Shown: positions 21,743 to 35,034 of the stretch, in pieces
How the letters are laid out: every line of letters begins with the position of its first letter
How positions within the stretch are numbered: position 1 is the first letter of the stretch
Source: Pohlia nutans
Lineage: Eukaryota > Streptophyta > Bryopsida > Bryales > Mniaceae
Assembly: GCA_022496805.1 (NCBI GenBank)
Contig: CM040100.1
Location: forward strand, 18,629,009-18,693,008
Direction of reading: 5' to 3'
DNA: 64,000 bases
Notes under the pieces: model-generated
Seen by the model: the letters and a program-made list of their open reading frames with translations, nothing else
What the model was told of the DNA's origin: nothing
Databases searched by the model: none
Translations under genes and position numbers: made by a program

Positions 21743-23226
21743 GCTTGAGCAGATCTAGATCTGCGCTTTCAGACACCCCAGCATGCCATTTACCACCGAT
21801 TCCGTTGATGGCCCAGCTCATCTCAAGTCAAGCAAGTCATGGTTCAAAACTCCACAGATCTGTTTTGCAAAATCATCTTAGCTTAGAGAGCTCGAACAGC
21901 TCTGCACATCTAATTCCTCGCCATTCTTTCCCCTCCCCTCACCGATCCACACGGAGCGCTCAGTTCCTCATCTCCGAGTTTGCAATCCACACCATCTCCC
22001 CGGTTTGTTACAGTGTATCAACTTGCAGCCCCAAGCACATTCACTTCATAAATAATTCACACCAATTTCACATCAATGCAATATTCGCTTCAATATTTAC
22101 CAATCACCGGTAATTAAATTAAATAAACAAGTTGTAATCACTACAACGACAATCAATTCAAATGAAGGACCTTAAATGTCTACTTCAAAGGGAGCTACAT
22201 CTTCCTATGTGCTAAGGATCTCCTAGACAAATTGCTTTCTTATACTAAGTTTTATGAAAAGCCACGTACTTTCATATTGCCTTTTAAGCTTGTTTCATAT
22301 CTATTAGTCTAAAGCATTCACATTATTACTTAAAAGGCTAATTAGACTAACAAACTAAGACATTTATATTATTTATACTAAAACCAACTTCAAGTCCAAA
22401 AAATTCTTATTACAGGTACGGAGATTTTTGTTACCATTACTCACAAGAAACAGGTGTAGCTGTAGTAGGTGAGGCAGTTGGGCAAACAGAGAAGTACACT
22501 GCAGGTGCTCTACCAGCGATTTCAAGCACTTTTGAGAAGATTTGTCCTCAGATCCAAGGATTGAATCGTAAGATTTCATGATAGCACTCAGCCCTTCTTA
22601 AAAAATTCCATGTTGATATTTCCTCAAGAACGTGTTCAGTTGCACATTGAGAGGGAGAAATATAATTATATCTCCAAAAATGGATGAATGCAGACAATTA
22701 AAATTTGATATAAAATACTTAAATAGCACTCCATTTGGTATTTATGTAGTGGATGCTTGACATTCAAGGATTAAATTATAGGAAACAATATAAAGTTATG
22801 TGAAACCAAATTATATGATAAAACTCAAATAAGCACAACAAATAGAAAAAAGTGAGTAAGCTTTTGACCCTAAATTTTTTATTAATAAAAATCATATATA
22901 TTGTTTCCTCAAATCTTTCCCACTTACAACTTTGAAGAGCGCTCCGCGGTTTAGAGGAAAATGTACAGTACAACCCATCAAAAGGGGGAAATGAGAGCTG
23001 GGGTCACTGCCATATATCAAATATACAGTGATTGATTTTGACGTGGGATCACTGCCATATATCAAATATATAGTGATTGATTTTGACGTGGATGACCCGC
23101 ACAGATTATTGTTTATGAAAGGGCACACTCAAGAACTAGTATGTAATCTAAACATGAAAATAAAGAAGATGAAGGGGAGTATTGTCACAAGAAGCTATGG
23201 GAGCACTCGAGAATTAGTACATAACC
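21743..23226. other. Intergenic region with a small tandem repeat
   Basis: No gene recognised. 21743-22115 could be the first exon of the transcript leading to ORF1 on the minus strand. At 23003-23092 a 45-bp unit (cactgccatatatcaaatata...gattttgacgtg) is repeated twice. Confidence 0.5.
23003..23092. repeat. 45-bp unit repeated in tandem
   Basis: Two nearly identical units starting gtcactgcc and atcactgcc, each ending in tgattgattttgacgtg. Confidence 0.85.
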
Positions 23227-23230
23227 TTAA

Positions 23231-23611
23231 CCCTTAAACGACAAGGTAAGCCCCATGGGCTTATTTAAAAGAGAATAATCAAGAAACAAGTAGATTTTTT
23301 CAACCAAATCAAGCGTGGATTGGTGCGTTGGAAAGCTACTGAAAAAGCAATCTAGATTGCAAATTTGCGCCTCATTTGAGAGACTGTGGAATTGTTGGTA
23401 AGCAATCAAAGTTATGAAATTGAACAAGTTTTTGAGGTTGGGGCAGCTGAGATGCCGCAATGCTACAGTGCTATAGTGCTGGCCAGCAGTGTCCCGTGGA
23501 GCCGTTCTTGCATTTTTTTTCATTTATTTTTATTTTTATTTTTATTTTCCCCTTCCAAAAATTTAGATGCCTTCCGGGCTGCCCCGCCCAGGCCCTCTTG
23601 ACGTTTAAGGG
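23231..23611. mobile_element. piggyBac-like MITE M1 (381 bp)
   Basis: CCCTTAAACG ... ACGTTTAAGGG ends with TTAA directly on both sides. TTAA duplications and CCCT-type termini are the signature of the piggyBac superfamily. Non-coding. Shares its interior (taagccccatgggcttattt) with M2 at 34078-34460. Confidence 0.85.
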
Positions 23612-23615
23612 TTAA

Positions 23616-26400
23616 CTTGACAGTAAATAAGATAAAGAAGGTATTGTCCTCAGAAGCTATGGAAATTAACTGTCTTGAAAAACTATGAGAATTAATTATC
23701 TTGAGAAGTTATGGAAATTAATGAGAAGCTATAGGAATTAATTTCCCACTTCCAATTACAAGGATCTAAATTTAGTATTTTAAAATTAAAGATACAAACA
23801 TACCAAGGTAGTCATTTATTTATTTTTTAATCTAGTATGAGATGGAAATAAGATTCATATTAAGCACAAAATAGGACTGTTGGAAGAGAGGATGACCTCC
23901 TGAAATTTTTGAATGTCTCTAACATTATAGAAAAACTCTCTTTTATGTTTATATATCTACAAAATAAAATGTAGAAATGTATTTCAACAATTTATTTGAA
24001 AATATTTTTTATTATTCATTTATTTTTTGAAACTTGATATATTTATCCTACTTCAAATTAGTGCTATTTTTGAATTTAAGCTTAGAATCATTGTGGTCAC
24101 ATTTGAATTTACCGTGTAGCAAAAATTTCATAGAAAACCCTTTTCATCCAAACATATTACATATTAGAAAAAATCTTTGTATTAAGAGCTATTTTTAGAA
24201 AATATCGATTATTTGACAATAAAGTGCTATTCTCAAGGTTTATAAATGGTGAATGTTTACAAATTCATTGAATGATATTAAAGTTGGATGCGTTAATATT
24301 AAGGTAAAACTTTATGACTTGTTTTCTAAAAATATTCTTAGAATTGATTGCAACATCTACTATTTCGCAATTTTAAAGCGTATTTAATAAAAAATCGTGA
24401 CAAGATGATATTGAATATTTTTAGATACTACCATAAACAATTGCGACTTTTAATTTCACGGTCTTCAAGGCTTTGGACATATAATTGAAACATTCAAATA
24501 CCCAAAACAAATAAAAAGCAAAAATATCTATCATTTGTTCATCTTAATATATTGATTGATGATGATCTACATCTTTCTTAAAAAATTATGGTTATAAGGG
24601 ACCACCGCTATTCCATTGAAGATAAGATAGTTGTCTATTGCACTTCTTTCCATGAGACAATCACGTAATTTACATGCAAGCAACCTTGTCCACGTGCTTT
24701 CTCCTTCTATCAATATACTATACAATAAATATTACACATAGTTTGAATGTTTCGGTAAACTTGGATCATTCATCACCGGTGAACGGTGGGCCCTGGTACA
24801 GCGTAAAAAGTCAAAAAACTCATCTCCACTTTTCTCGCAGTTTAGAAACTCCCCTGTTCCGTAATAGAGAAGCAACCTCATGCAAAGTTGAATGTCTCAG
24901 AAATTATTGAACGTACAATATGAATATTTTTTGCTTGTCAGGAATATCATCCGATCAGTTGTACCTTTACTAAATGGATTTCATCCAAAGCGGAAAAGGA
25001 CAGAGTTGTTGTTTATTATGCAAGCCATTGTGACTGAGCTGGTGGTTTGGCATATACAAACATATACGTTCAATGATGGACACTCCGCTTCAACTTGACA
25101 GAAGTTGACGGGTAGGTGATATGGTGTTATATCCAACCCCATTTCTCCACAATTATTGAGTGCCAGCATTGAAACTTCTTCATTGGCAATGATGCAACTT
25201 TGATCTTATTAATAATGGTTTTATCACATATTTTGCCATGAGTGGTTGTAAATTGTCATAGTGGTTGTAATTCCCATAGTGGTAGTAAATTGCTAGAGTG
25301 AATGATATTCACATAATTTAAACATGGCAATGCAAAACATGACTATAAATACATAAGATGATCATGCTGAACAACTTGCTGGCAATGCTGGAAACAAGTT
25401 TTGGTTATCATGAGCAGCAACTCCTGGGTGCAAATAAACTAACCTTCCAGTTGTTATTAATTTGACTTTTAATAGCCATATTACAAATGTGGTACTATCT
25501 AGTATCCACTGTAAGGATGTTGTTTTTACATTGATTTAGAGTACATTGTTTATGCAATATTCTACCACTTTTACCAAAAGTAGTTCAGTTGATGTTTGAT
25601 TTAAACCTGTGCACACATGGAAAGGTTTCACAAAGAGGTTATCTAACATGGAAGGCATTCCAAGAGGATATCTTTTGCCACGTCTTCGCACACAGTACTG
25701 AAAGTGGGTGGTATCTCCAAGATAAATATATTCACAAGATACTCACCCGTAATTTAGGGATCGTTGAATCCAAAAAATTCTTATTCCTATAGAAAGATTT
25801 AAAGTATTTGTGGTCATGTTTTGCATTGCCATGTTTGAATTTTGATCATAGGAGTTGATTGCATTGTCATCTATATTTCTATTTTTATCAAATATGGTAC
25901 TCGTATAATATTTTTTGACGCTTTTAAAAGTCAAATAGCATACAATGAAGACAATTCAACATCTTAGTACAAAAATATTCTAATTTTGAATTTAGACTTG
26001 ATATTCTACAGAAATAATGATGGAGTATCAAAATTAGTTTTTTTTTTGAAAAAATCCTTGTTTTTTTCGGAAAAAACCCTTTATTCGTTTAACAAAGGAT
26101 TTTATGTAAAGGGAATCACTCACGTTACATCAATGATGACTGGAATCAAGGAACAACTAAGAGGCGCCCTGCAACATAGAAACAGCCCTCAAACATCTCA
26201 GTTGCTATCAACAGAGCCCACTATTCATGAAGGTTACGTTCTGCTTCATCATACAACGGGACGATCAGCCCAAGCCTGCACATCCAAAGAGCATGTCCAA
26301 AATTTCCAAACAAAGTATTACCTCACCAACAACGTACCAGGCAGCACAGCCTTCAGCATCCAAAAGACCACACAGATATGACCTCCGTCTCCATCACTGG
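23616..26400. other. AT-rich intergenic region
   Basis: No gene found. A three-fold imperfect repeat of about 18-20 bp (catagtggttgtaa) lies at 25240-25310. A 78-codon frame at 24674-24910 has a hydrophobic start but no other support. Towards 26150 the plus strand becomes C-rich, resembling the 3' end of SEC24. Confidence 0.6.
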
Positions 26401-26869
26401 CTTATAATCTGGACATCATTTATTAACACCTTTGCCGCTACACAAGGCGCCTCACCTAATGGGCACAATATGTACGCAAGGACACAACTTCGAAGCCATG
26501 GCCAATCACGCCCCGCTCCACTCATTGAATCATCCTAACCCCTACGCACTTATACACATACATCTGCACCTCCCCAGCTCTCTTGATACTCCTGCATCCA
26601 AGGCTCCCCAGACGCCAATCCCATCGTCCCATACCCCCAGGGCTCTAGAAAATTAGAATACTACCTACTCTCACCGGACCCAAGCTGCACCTCTGACACC
26701 AGCCCTGCTCTGGAAACCACCATCACAGTCGCCTCGCCTCACCATACCCACTCGCCATTCACATGCTACATACACTGGCTGCCTGGAGTCCGTCTGTCAC
26801 AAATTGCACCAAGTCGCGGGACATCCGCCCCACCCTCTATTGCTATCGAATCCAATCTACAACCACCTG
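26400..26869 (-). other. Probable SEC24 3'UTR
   Basis: C-rich on the plus strand like the SEC24 introns, with no other gene signal. The poly(A) site is not evident. Confidence 0.4.
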
Positions 26870-29800
26870 TTACGACTTCTGCGAAACTTGCCGGTATGTC
26901 TGGACCACAAAGTCCGCATAACCGCTCGACCCAGGCATTCGATCCTCCACTAGATTCGAAAGCACCAGACTGCCTTCCCTCGGTTGCTCTCCTTGCCTCA
27001 CTGCTGTGCAAAGTTGATATACGGCTGGACAAGTTTGCCGGAGCGCGTCCATAGAAGAAATCAACCGCTTCGAAGCCATATTCCCCTGTTCCACGAGAGC
27101 AATCTGTGTCACCCCCACCCCCACAAATAGCATTGTCAGAAACAACTAACTTCACCACGTTCACTCCATCCCACAAACACACCCAAACCACCACCATAAC
27201 TAAGACATGCCCTCCATCCCTGGCCCCACGACAACTGCTAATCGAACAAGGAAAAATTGTAGCCACGTTGTGATCCTCATTCAGCAGTGACGACACCTCT
27301 CAAATGGAATACGGGCATACGATCCATCAGAGAACCAAAACCTCAGTAAAACTGGACATACAACCTCAACCCATTCACCTGACTGTATCTATCATTGAAA
27401 TCAAAAATCGTGCAAGCTGTTTTCTCGTCTAAATGAAGTACACACGAATCATTTGGGCGATTTTTATCCTTGCGTTCAGCGTCACCACAAACTCTACAAA
27501 TCTCACTTTCACAGGAAACCAACCTTCGTGTAATCGGCACTGTATGCAGCCTCAGGTCCCAGCAGATCTTTCACAAATTCCGCCGGAAGAACCTTCCCCA
27601 ACCACAAAACAAATCGCAACCCATCGAAGAGCAGATACACTCCCCGTGGGTCCAGATTCTCTGAAGAAAGCGCCAGAGGACTTGGCAGTCCCGCCAGACG
27701 AGTTCGCAATCCTGCTTGCGGGCCCTGGACATCACCGACACCACACCCACCATGCATCCGCGTTACCACCATTCCAAAAACATACCAACAACCTCCGGCT
27801 CCATTCATGAGAACTTTCTCCCAAGTTACCACCATTCAACAAACGCACAAAGACTAGCCCAGCTCCATTCATGAACCTTTTTCCCACCACATCTAGGAAA
27901 GAAACACCACCGTCAACAATTAATGCGACACAATCCTCCAATCATCACCCCTGTGAAAACGTCCATAAAATCACCTCAATTAGGTACTCATCCAGACGCA
28001 GCAGTGTTGGGTACAGCAACTTCAGCAGTCTCGGAACGGACATCGTCATCATTTCAAATCCAATCGCTGATCTCTCATCCGGGGTGCAATCTCCATAGCC
28101 CCCTCGAAGTGCCAGGCTCTTGATGATGCCGAGCGTGTAAAGAGGAAGAAGCTTCAAACTCTCCGGGTATATCAACCTGTTGCTCGTCCGGTGCTGAACT
28201 GAAAACAAGTTCCGATACTCTCGCAAGCTCCGAACCAATCGTTGTTGAGTGGCTTGACGGGACTCCTCCAGTTTTGATTGCATTGTCTTCTCAACGGCTG
28301 CACCAATCAGAAAACTCACAATCACTTCAGATGAAATATACGACACACCAACCACTCAACCAGAATGAACGTATCCTCGCCTGATCTACTCCACGAGACG
28401 TATCCCCACCAACAGGGCACAACACTCAGTAAGATGTCCAAGCTTGCTACCAATCACGAGCACACTCGTCAAGGAAAATCGAATGACCTCTTAGAATACA
28501 GTAATTCTGATGGCTTTAGCATGCCTACATCAAGTGCAACGACCGACGTACACAAGCACACGCCACAGCAACCTCCCACCGAAAAAGAAACAACACCCTA
28601 TCCTTGAAATCGGGACACTTAAGTACTCAAAAGCAGCACCACGTCAAAGTTGCAGTCTCCCCTGCCTATCTATTCGACTCCGTACCTCATCTTCAGCAAC
28701 TAGGAAAATCAACATAAAAACTCACCAAGCCTGCTCATCAGACTAGCAATAGCTCCTACGTCGGCCGCTCTGTACAGTTCTGAAAGTTCGTTAACCACTG
28801 GAGTCGCCATCGTATGCACTCTGATCCGACGTTCCCCTGTTGATGATGTGTATCTGCCGCAATCCTGGTCAAGGCTACAACACAACACACAACCTACACA
28901 ATACCAATCAACACAACCTCTACCCATAAATCTACCCTCTCCAGCCATCAACAGTCCAAGGTCTTGCCGTGTCCTGGCCAGCATCCCCATGCAAATTCAA
29001 GAACCAGTCCTCAACAAGAAACTGTAAGCGAACCGCACTGTATCACCGACTTAAAAACTTAACAACGTTACAATGTCATATCGTGTCACACATCGACGGC
29101 AGGTGGGTGGATACAGCAGGGCCACTTGGAAGTACACGGTCTGGGTGGTCAACAAAGTGTCTTCCAGCACCAGTTGCATCGCAAACGCCTTATCGCAATC
29201 CACAGCAGGAAGGGCCATCAGGTCTGAACTTCGCAGCATGAAGTGGCCATGAAACGTTGAAAACCGTATTCCTGTCGCCGCAAAATACAACGGCTTGTCA
29301 GCCTCCTCATCCCAACGACATAATGAACACCACCAAGTAAACCATGTCAACCTAAACCAGAAGCCACTGACAGACGATCACATCCTCTACAAAATTATCC
29401 CAACAACCTACCTTTCCCACACCGGATTCTCATCACAGCCTCCCACGCTGTTTCTCTCGTCAGATCTCGACCCAGGTCGTAGCTGAACTTCTCCCCATGC
29501 AACTGAGCCTGGAAGGCAGGATAGTAGCATATCTGCCCTCCTGTATACCTTGCTAGTGTACCTGTCACCACAAAAATTCAGCTCAGATGCTTCATTCATC
29601 TCACAAACTCCGCAAAAGTCTTCTCATGTCTATTGTTTCACAAAAATCTGTTTCACATTCAGACTCCTTCATAGCACACATTCAACCTAGCTCGGAACAA
29701 AACAGGATTTCGAAGAGCTCTCCTCACATAATCGACCGCCATCCACATCATATGCGAACAAAAAAGCCAACGACCCAAAGAAACAATACTAAGCAACCCT

Positions 29801-32800
29801 TCTAGAGGACATGCGTTGCATCGGCTCACCTAGGGAGGCCACATCAGTGTAACGTTCGCTGAAGGCATAAATGTTCACACCAATCTGAAACTTCGAAAAA
29901 TCTGCAGCCATTTGTTTGTAGAACTGCTCTTCTGTACCCCGAAGGTGGTGCTCTTTCTCGGTTCCGTACATGCGAGGGTCATCACCCCGGAGTTTCAGCC
30001 TTCCGAAACCAAGAGACGGTAGAGTATTCTGAAACACAAGCAACTTCCCTCCCAGCTGGCTCTGCAAAACCCAATCCAGCCAAAATTATTCCTTTAGTCT
30101 GCCCAAAATTCGCCACTCAAAAGAAATATAGCCCATTCCATGCAACATGAACAATACCTCCGATTTGCAAAGTAGCATAACCACAACCACAAGACTGAAA
30201 CTTCTATAAACCAGAAAATCACGACAGCTTCGTAAGTCTAGGTCATCCAGCATCCCATCACTAGGAGTACGTACCATGACCATGAAAGTCGCCTTCAGTG
30301 CGGGCCCAAGAGCTGACTCGATGTTCAGATTGTTTTCGAACATCGTAGGCAGGCTGTCCAACAGGGCCTCCACAACGGTCCTCGACTCCGACAAGTTCAC
30401 CAGCAAATCGTCGGGAAGCGGTAGAAAAGGATCCTCCAAGTCCGCAACCACCATCATTTGCGGTTGTGTCAACGAAGACTGTCCCACCCATACAACACCC
30501 AATTCTTCAGCTCTTCAAAACAATCTAAGGTTCATGGCTGCCCCTCGCAGTACTCCAACCAGCTAAACCATACCACTAGAACGCTACAAGACCAGGAGTG
30601 CTAAGCACACAAATTTCCACAAATACACAACAGAAAAGCAACCCAGTCATGTCATGAATGCATATTCACTACATCTTTCCGGGCTACATAAGCCCCATGT
30701 AAGAAAATACCCATCCACGGCATGTTAAACCAGCACCCGCCATACTCACTGGCACAGTCTTCTCAAGAATGATAGTATTCTAACACTGATCCGTATCCAG
30801 GGTTCGTACGTACACACATCAACATATGCAAGAACTACTTCAGTGCACACCTTCAGATTGTAGAAATGCAGAGTGCTGTCGAATGTCAAAAAGCCTATCT
30901 GTGTCCTCGGAGACCCCGGCAGCTTGTCCAGTGACGCCTTGATAGTATCTGCGGCAACCTGCATCCACGACCACAGCCCAGTTCATACGACCCAACGCCT
31001 AGAATCTCAGTACAGTACAGCCAGTTCAAACCACCGTCCTCCAGTGCACCATGTCCTTATGTACCCTCTGCCCGTCACAAATGTACCCCGAGAAAAACAA
31101 ATCCTGCCCAACAGAACCCCGGCTCCCAATGCTTACCTTCACCATCCCGGACTTCACAGCTGACAACGAAACGTCGATCAGAAAGAAGTACACCGGCGGC
31201 ATCGGAGGTCGGACCATGTACTCCGTCGGGGCCACGAACTCCACACTCCCACAAGACAGCTCCGGTCTTTCTTCAGCGTCTCGCCGCCGTCCGTTCTCGT
31301 CCAGAGGACTGAAGTACTCCACAGGAACTGGACAGTGCATCAAATTCCTGGCCGTCAGTCAACATGCAAACGTAACCCTAACAATTCTCACACTCACGAT
31401 CTCTAATCCCAAACACCGCGGCCTGGGCAGTGGGCACACAGAACGCCCTACCAACAAGTTCACATCATGAAATCAAGCTCCCCATCCCGCCAAATCGACG
31501 GAACTTCGATCGTGGCTAAATACTCACCGTCATTCAGTAGCGAACACACGTTGCAACGCCACCGCCTTCCGCCGTCCGTAAACATCACATACGCATTGAT
31601 GTATGTCCGACACCGTCGACACCTCACTATCGTACCCACAAAGTTCACCACTGGCACCTCCTCCTGAACCAATCAAATGCGTACAACGATCAGTCATCAC
31701 CATGCTCCTTTGCATCTCAACATCCACCACAAACAAGTCATCTCCGTCACACAAGTGCAGCATGACAGTGCTAGTGCGAGTTGCCGAGCAAGGCCATGAA
31801 ACAACATCCAAGCTCAAAACATTGCTAACTGCAGCATCATACCCCGATCGGTGGTTCCGCAAGAGGCTGAGTCACAGCTCCCAACGGCAAATGCCACCGG
31901 GACACCAAAGAATGAGCGTTCGGCATGGCGTTCGTCGTCAGACGCAGGTATCGAGCATGACAGTTCAAGTTTCCACCCGTCTGCGCATACTCCGCAGCGT
32001 CCACGCGTTCCAGCGGCCTCGGGAGTGTGCCTGGGTCCACGGTGCTCTCGGGCGATCCCAGCACAGGCACCAACGCCAGCGATTCGAAATCTTCCACCAG
32101 CCCTTGCACTTGCTGATAGTTCCCACCGTAAGACCCTGCGGGCGGCGGGTGGCTGTACGCTCCACCTTGCCCGTCACTGTACTGTCCTGCCATTGCCGGA
32201 GGAGGCGGTCCACCATAAAACCCCTGCGACGACGGAGGGGCTCCATATTGAGGCGGGTTCAGCGACCCGAACTGGGGAGGTTGGGGAATGCTCGACGTTG
32301 ATCTTGGCGACTGCGGCATGGCATTGTACTGTTGTCCCCCCGGCCCTGCTTGCCCTGTAGGCGGCCCGAACTGGGGAGCCTGAGCTTGGGCACCCTGCGA
32401 GGAAGTGCCAAACGATGGCCTGCCGCCTGGAGGTGGAGGGAACACTCCGGCCGCTGGTGCAGGGCCCGGGTAGCCAGAGAATCTTGCCGAAGGGCCATAC
32501 CCCGCTCCCTGAGGAGGTCCTCCCACGCCACCGGGAGGACGAAACTGGCTACTCCCCTGAGAGCTTGCTTGTCCGGGCGTCAAATTGGGTGTAGAAAACG
32601 GAGGAGGAGGTCTAACTGCACCGGGAGGACCTCCCACAGCCGGACCTCCAGGAGGCGGGGGTCTGGCAAAAGGTGAAGGCGGTGGAGCAGAAACCACAGA
32701 GGCCGGCTGGGATGGGTGGAACCCCACAGGGGGTCCTCCTGGCCGATAACTTGACGGAGGTCCTGCTGGCAATGGGGATATGGGATTCTGCAGTGCATCT

Positions 32801-33314
32801 GCTATGGTTGTGGGAGCTCCGGCAGCTGGGCCTGGAACATGCGGCCGAAACTGAGGGCCAGGAGGAGGACCACCTTGCCATGTTGGCGGACCAGGTCTCG
32901 GAATCGTACCTGTGTCAAAAAAGGCACAATGCAGAAAATCAAAACATGGACGGGCCTGGCATTGCATACTCTGCTGTGGAAAGCTTAGTCAGTTCTAAGA
33001 AATTTATAGTCCAGCAGCCGGTACCAAGAATTAACCTCAAGATGGATTACCTGCAGAACAGTTTATGCAGCAACTGTGACGGAGAACCTTACACGCTCAT
33101 GTCCAAATGAGTTTTTGATTGTTCTTTCATTCTCACCTTGAAGTAAATTTCGAACGACAATAGCGAGAATACACAACATCAGCTGGCATACATGAGAAAC
33201 AGAGTCCAGGGGAATACCAGGAGTAGCAAAAGGTGAAAATTGCGGTCGAGCGTATGGATTGTTAGGGTTGTTAGGAAACCGAGGCGAGCCCGGGCTCCCC
33301 CCTTGCTGCTGCAT
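26870..33314 (-). CDS. SEC24: Protein transport protein SEC24 (COPII inner coat), 13 coding exons
   Basis: SEC24 selects cargo and, with SEC23, forms the inner COPII coat on ER exit sites. Coding exons: 33314-33218, 32909-31843, 31663-31528, 31327-31137, 30958-30851, 30478-30275, 30061-29830, 29561-29412, 29271-29115, 28853-28726, 28297-27975, 27724-27524, 27103-26870 (TAA). Sum 3228 bp, 1075 aa, all phases consistent and all introns GT-AG. Residues 1-355 are Pro/Gly/Gln-rich, typical of plant SEC24. Zinc finger C403/C406 ... C425/C428 (CRRCRTYI ... RWRCNVC). Trunk domain from about 470 ([11 protein letters not shown]), then [15 protein letters not shown] beta region ([16 protein letters not shown]), helical domain ([13 protein letters not shown]) and C-terminal gelsolin-like domain ([10 protein letters not shown]). 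Length matches plant SEC24A/B. The start ATG follows a splice acceptor by 3 bases. The first donor (CCTG|GTATTC) was chosen because it alone keeps the frame into ACGATTCCGAGA. Confidence 0.93.
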
Positions 33315-33316
33315 AT

Positions 33317-33960
33317 TCTGCGACAATCCTCATGTATCAGGGCACAGCGTGATCATTCAGCGGAATTAGAAATAAAGATTGGCACGCATTGCTACTATTC
33401 CACAGTCCTACATCACCACTCACTCACTCACCAAAGGGAACTATGCTACAATCACGACCAGAGCTTTGGTGATCACTGCCGCTGCCAATAGACACACAAA
33501 TGGACGATGGCACATCAATTGACGCCCAATGAAAAAATCTCGTACGATCGATCGCGAGCACTACAAGTAGCTCCACCGACAATCCACGACCTAATTGTTT
33601 TCGAGGTCTTCAATATTGCTCAGACCCCGGTATGAACTGCACGAGCTTACTCCAACAGGGCAGATCACAAAAACACTACGGGATTGTTGTGCCAGGTCTG
33701 ATCGAGAGTTGCGAGCAGTGAATGAGAAAAAGAAAATACCTCTGTGAATTGCGGCAACCTCCCTCTGAGGCTGCAGGTCGTCAGAGAATGATCGAAGCTG
33801 CTCCAAGCTCCGTTTCGTCACCAAACATTCTACAAAACTGGTGCGGGGAACACCATGCCACGATCAAGCACTGGCAATTAATCGGCAAACCCTTTCAACG
33901 AAATCCCGGAGCGAGCAAATCAAAACTGGGCCTATTTCGGAACCTTTCGCTCCACCTGCC
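33317..33960 (-). promoter_or_regulatory. SEC24 5'UTR: leader exon, intron and two short upstream ORFs
   Basis: The minus-strand donor CACAGAG|GTATTT at 33740 and the acceptor tcgcag at 33319-33318 bound a 5'UTR intron. The leader exon contains two upstream ORFs: 33856-33830 (8 codons) and 33828-33781 (15 codons), the second starting 2 bp after the first stops. Such uORFs often reduce main-ORF translation. The exact transcription start was not found. Confidence 0.55.
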
Positions 33961-34077
33961 TCGGTGGTTTTAGGGCTCCACTCTGTTCGGAGAGTCGTGT
34001 GGACGACTTCCGTCCACTATTCATCCTCCGTGTTCTGGAATCTGTTCATCCATTCAGACCTGACTCTAATTCCTTAA

Positions 34078-34460
34078 CCCTTAAACGTCAAAGTAAGCCC
34101 CATGGGCTTATTTATGAGAGATTAATGAAGAAAAAAGTGGACTTTCTCAACCAAATCAAGCGAGGATTGGTGCATTGGAAAGCTACTGAAAAAGCGATTT
34201 AGATTTCAAATTTGCGCCTCATTTGGGAGATTGTGAAAACATTGGCAAGCAATCAAAGTTAGCAAAATGAACATGAGTTGAGGTTGGGGCAGCTGAGGTC
34301 ATTTCTTGAAAAGTGCCGCAGTGCTACAGTGTTGGCCAGCAATGGCCAGCAGAGCCGTTTTTTCATTTTTTTCGTTTTTTTTTTTTTTTTTTTTCTTCTT
34401 CCTCCAAAAATTTAGATGCCTTCCGGGTTGCCCCGCCCAGGCCCTCTTGATGTTTAAGGG
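34078..34460. mobile_element. piggyBac-like MITE M2 (383 bp)
   Basis: CCCTTAAACGTC ... GATGTTTAAGGG ends with TTAA at the left and TTAG at the right. Same family as M1 (23231-23611). Lies just upstream of the SEC24 promoter and abuts M3, sharing the tetranucleotide between them. Confidence 0.8.
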
Positions 34461-34464
34461 TTAG

Positions 34465-35034
34465 CCCTCCTAAACGTCCTCAACTCCTCACCCCTCTCCA
34501 AATTCGGTAGTTTTGCAAAGATGCATCATAAAATGCAACCTAGAGGGATAGTTTGAACGTGATGTATGAAAAAAGTTGTATATTATGAATTTTTTATTCA
34601 ATTCATACAATTAGATCTGCGATTGTTATCACCAATATTTTCGTATAGAATTTGAAACTTGAAATTGAAAATTCTTTTGTAATTTGATTATGAATAAGAT
34701 ATTGACAATTTGTACATGTAATTTGTTGTGATTGGTTGAAATGTAATACTCTAAGTGTAGTGATTTTTGAAGAGTTTTTGGTTGCTTAATTTGATGACTT
34801 GACTTTCTTTTACACTGAAATCTTAAAAAAATTGGGTGAATCACTACAACATTAAATGAGGCATAAATTTCACAAATCATCCCCTTTCTAATTGGATCAC
34901 ATATGCATGAAGCTAACTTTCCATAAAATATATAGTAAAAAGTCCACGCTGCAAAAAATTAATAACATATGAGAAAATTGTATTTGATTCTATACATTGT
35001 TCACTTTTTGGAGAGTTGGGCGTTTAGCCAGAGG
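34465..35034. mobile_element. piggyBac-like MITE M3 (570 bp)
   Basis: CCCTCCTAAACGTCC ... GGGCGTTTAGCCAGAGG, followed by TTAA. The interior (ccaaattcgg-agttttgcaaagatgcatcataaa) is shared with M9, M12 and M13, so these form one family. Confidence 0.75.

Noticed and set aside
24674..24910. 78-codon frame with a hydrophobic N-terminus, a possible small secreted peptide
   Set aside because: No promoter, conservation or codon evidence; lies in AT-rich intergenic DNA.
31603..32676. Long plus-strand open frames (for example 232 and 169 codons) opposite SEC24
   Set aside because: Shadow frames of the GC-rich, Pro/Gly-rich SEC24 exon 2 on the opposite strand.
33181..33326. SEC24 exon 1 extended to the next GT sites (33205 or 33190)
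   Set aside because: Those donors put exon 2 out of frame or add unrelated residues; only CCTG|GTATTC at 33218 joins to the conserved reading frame.
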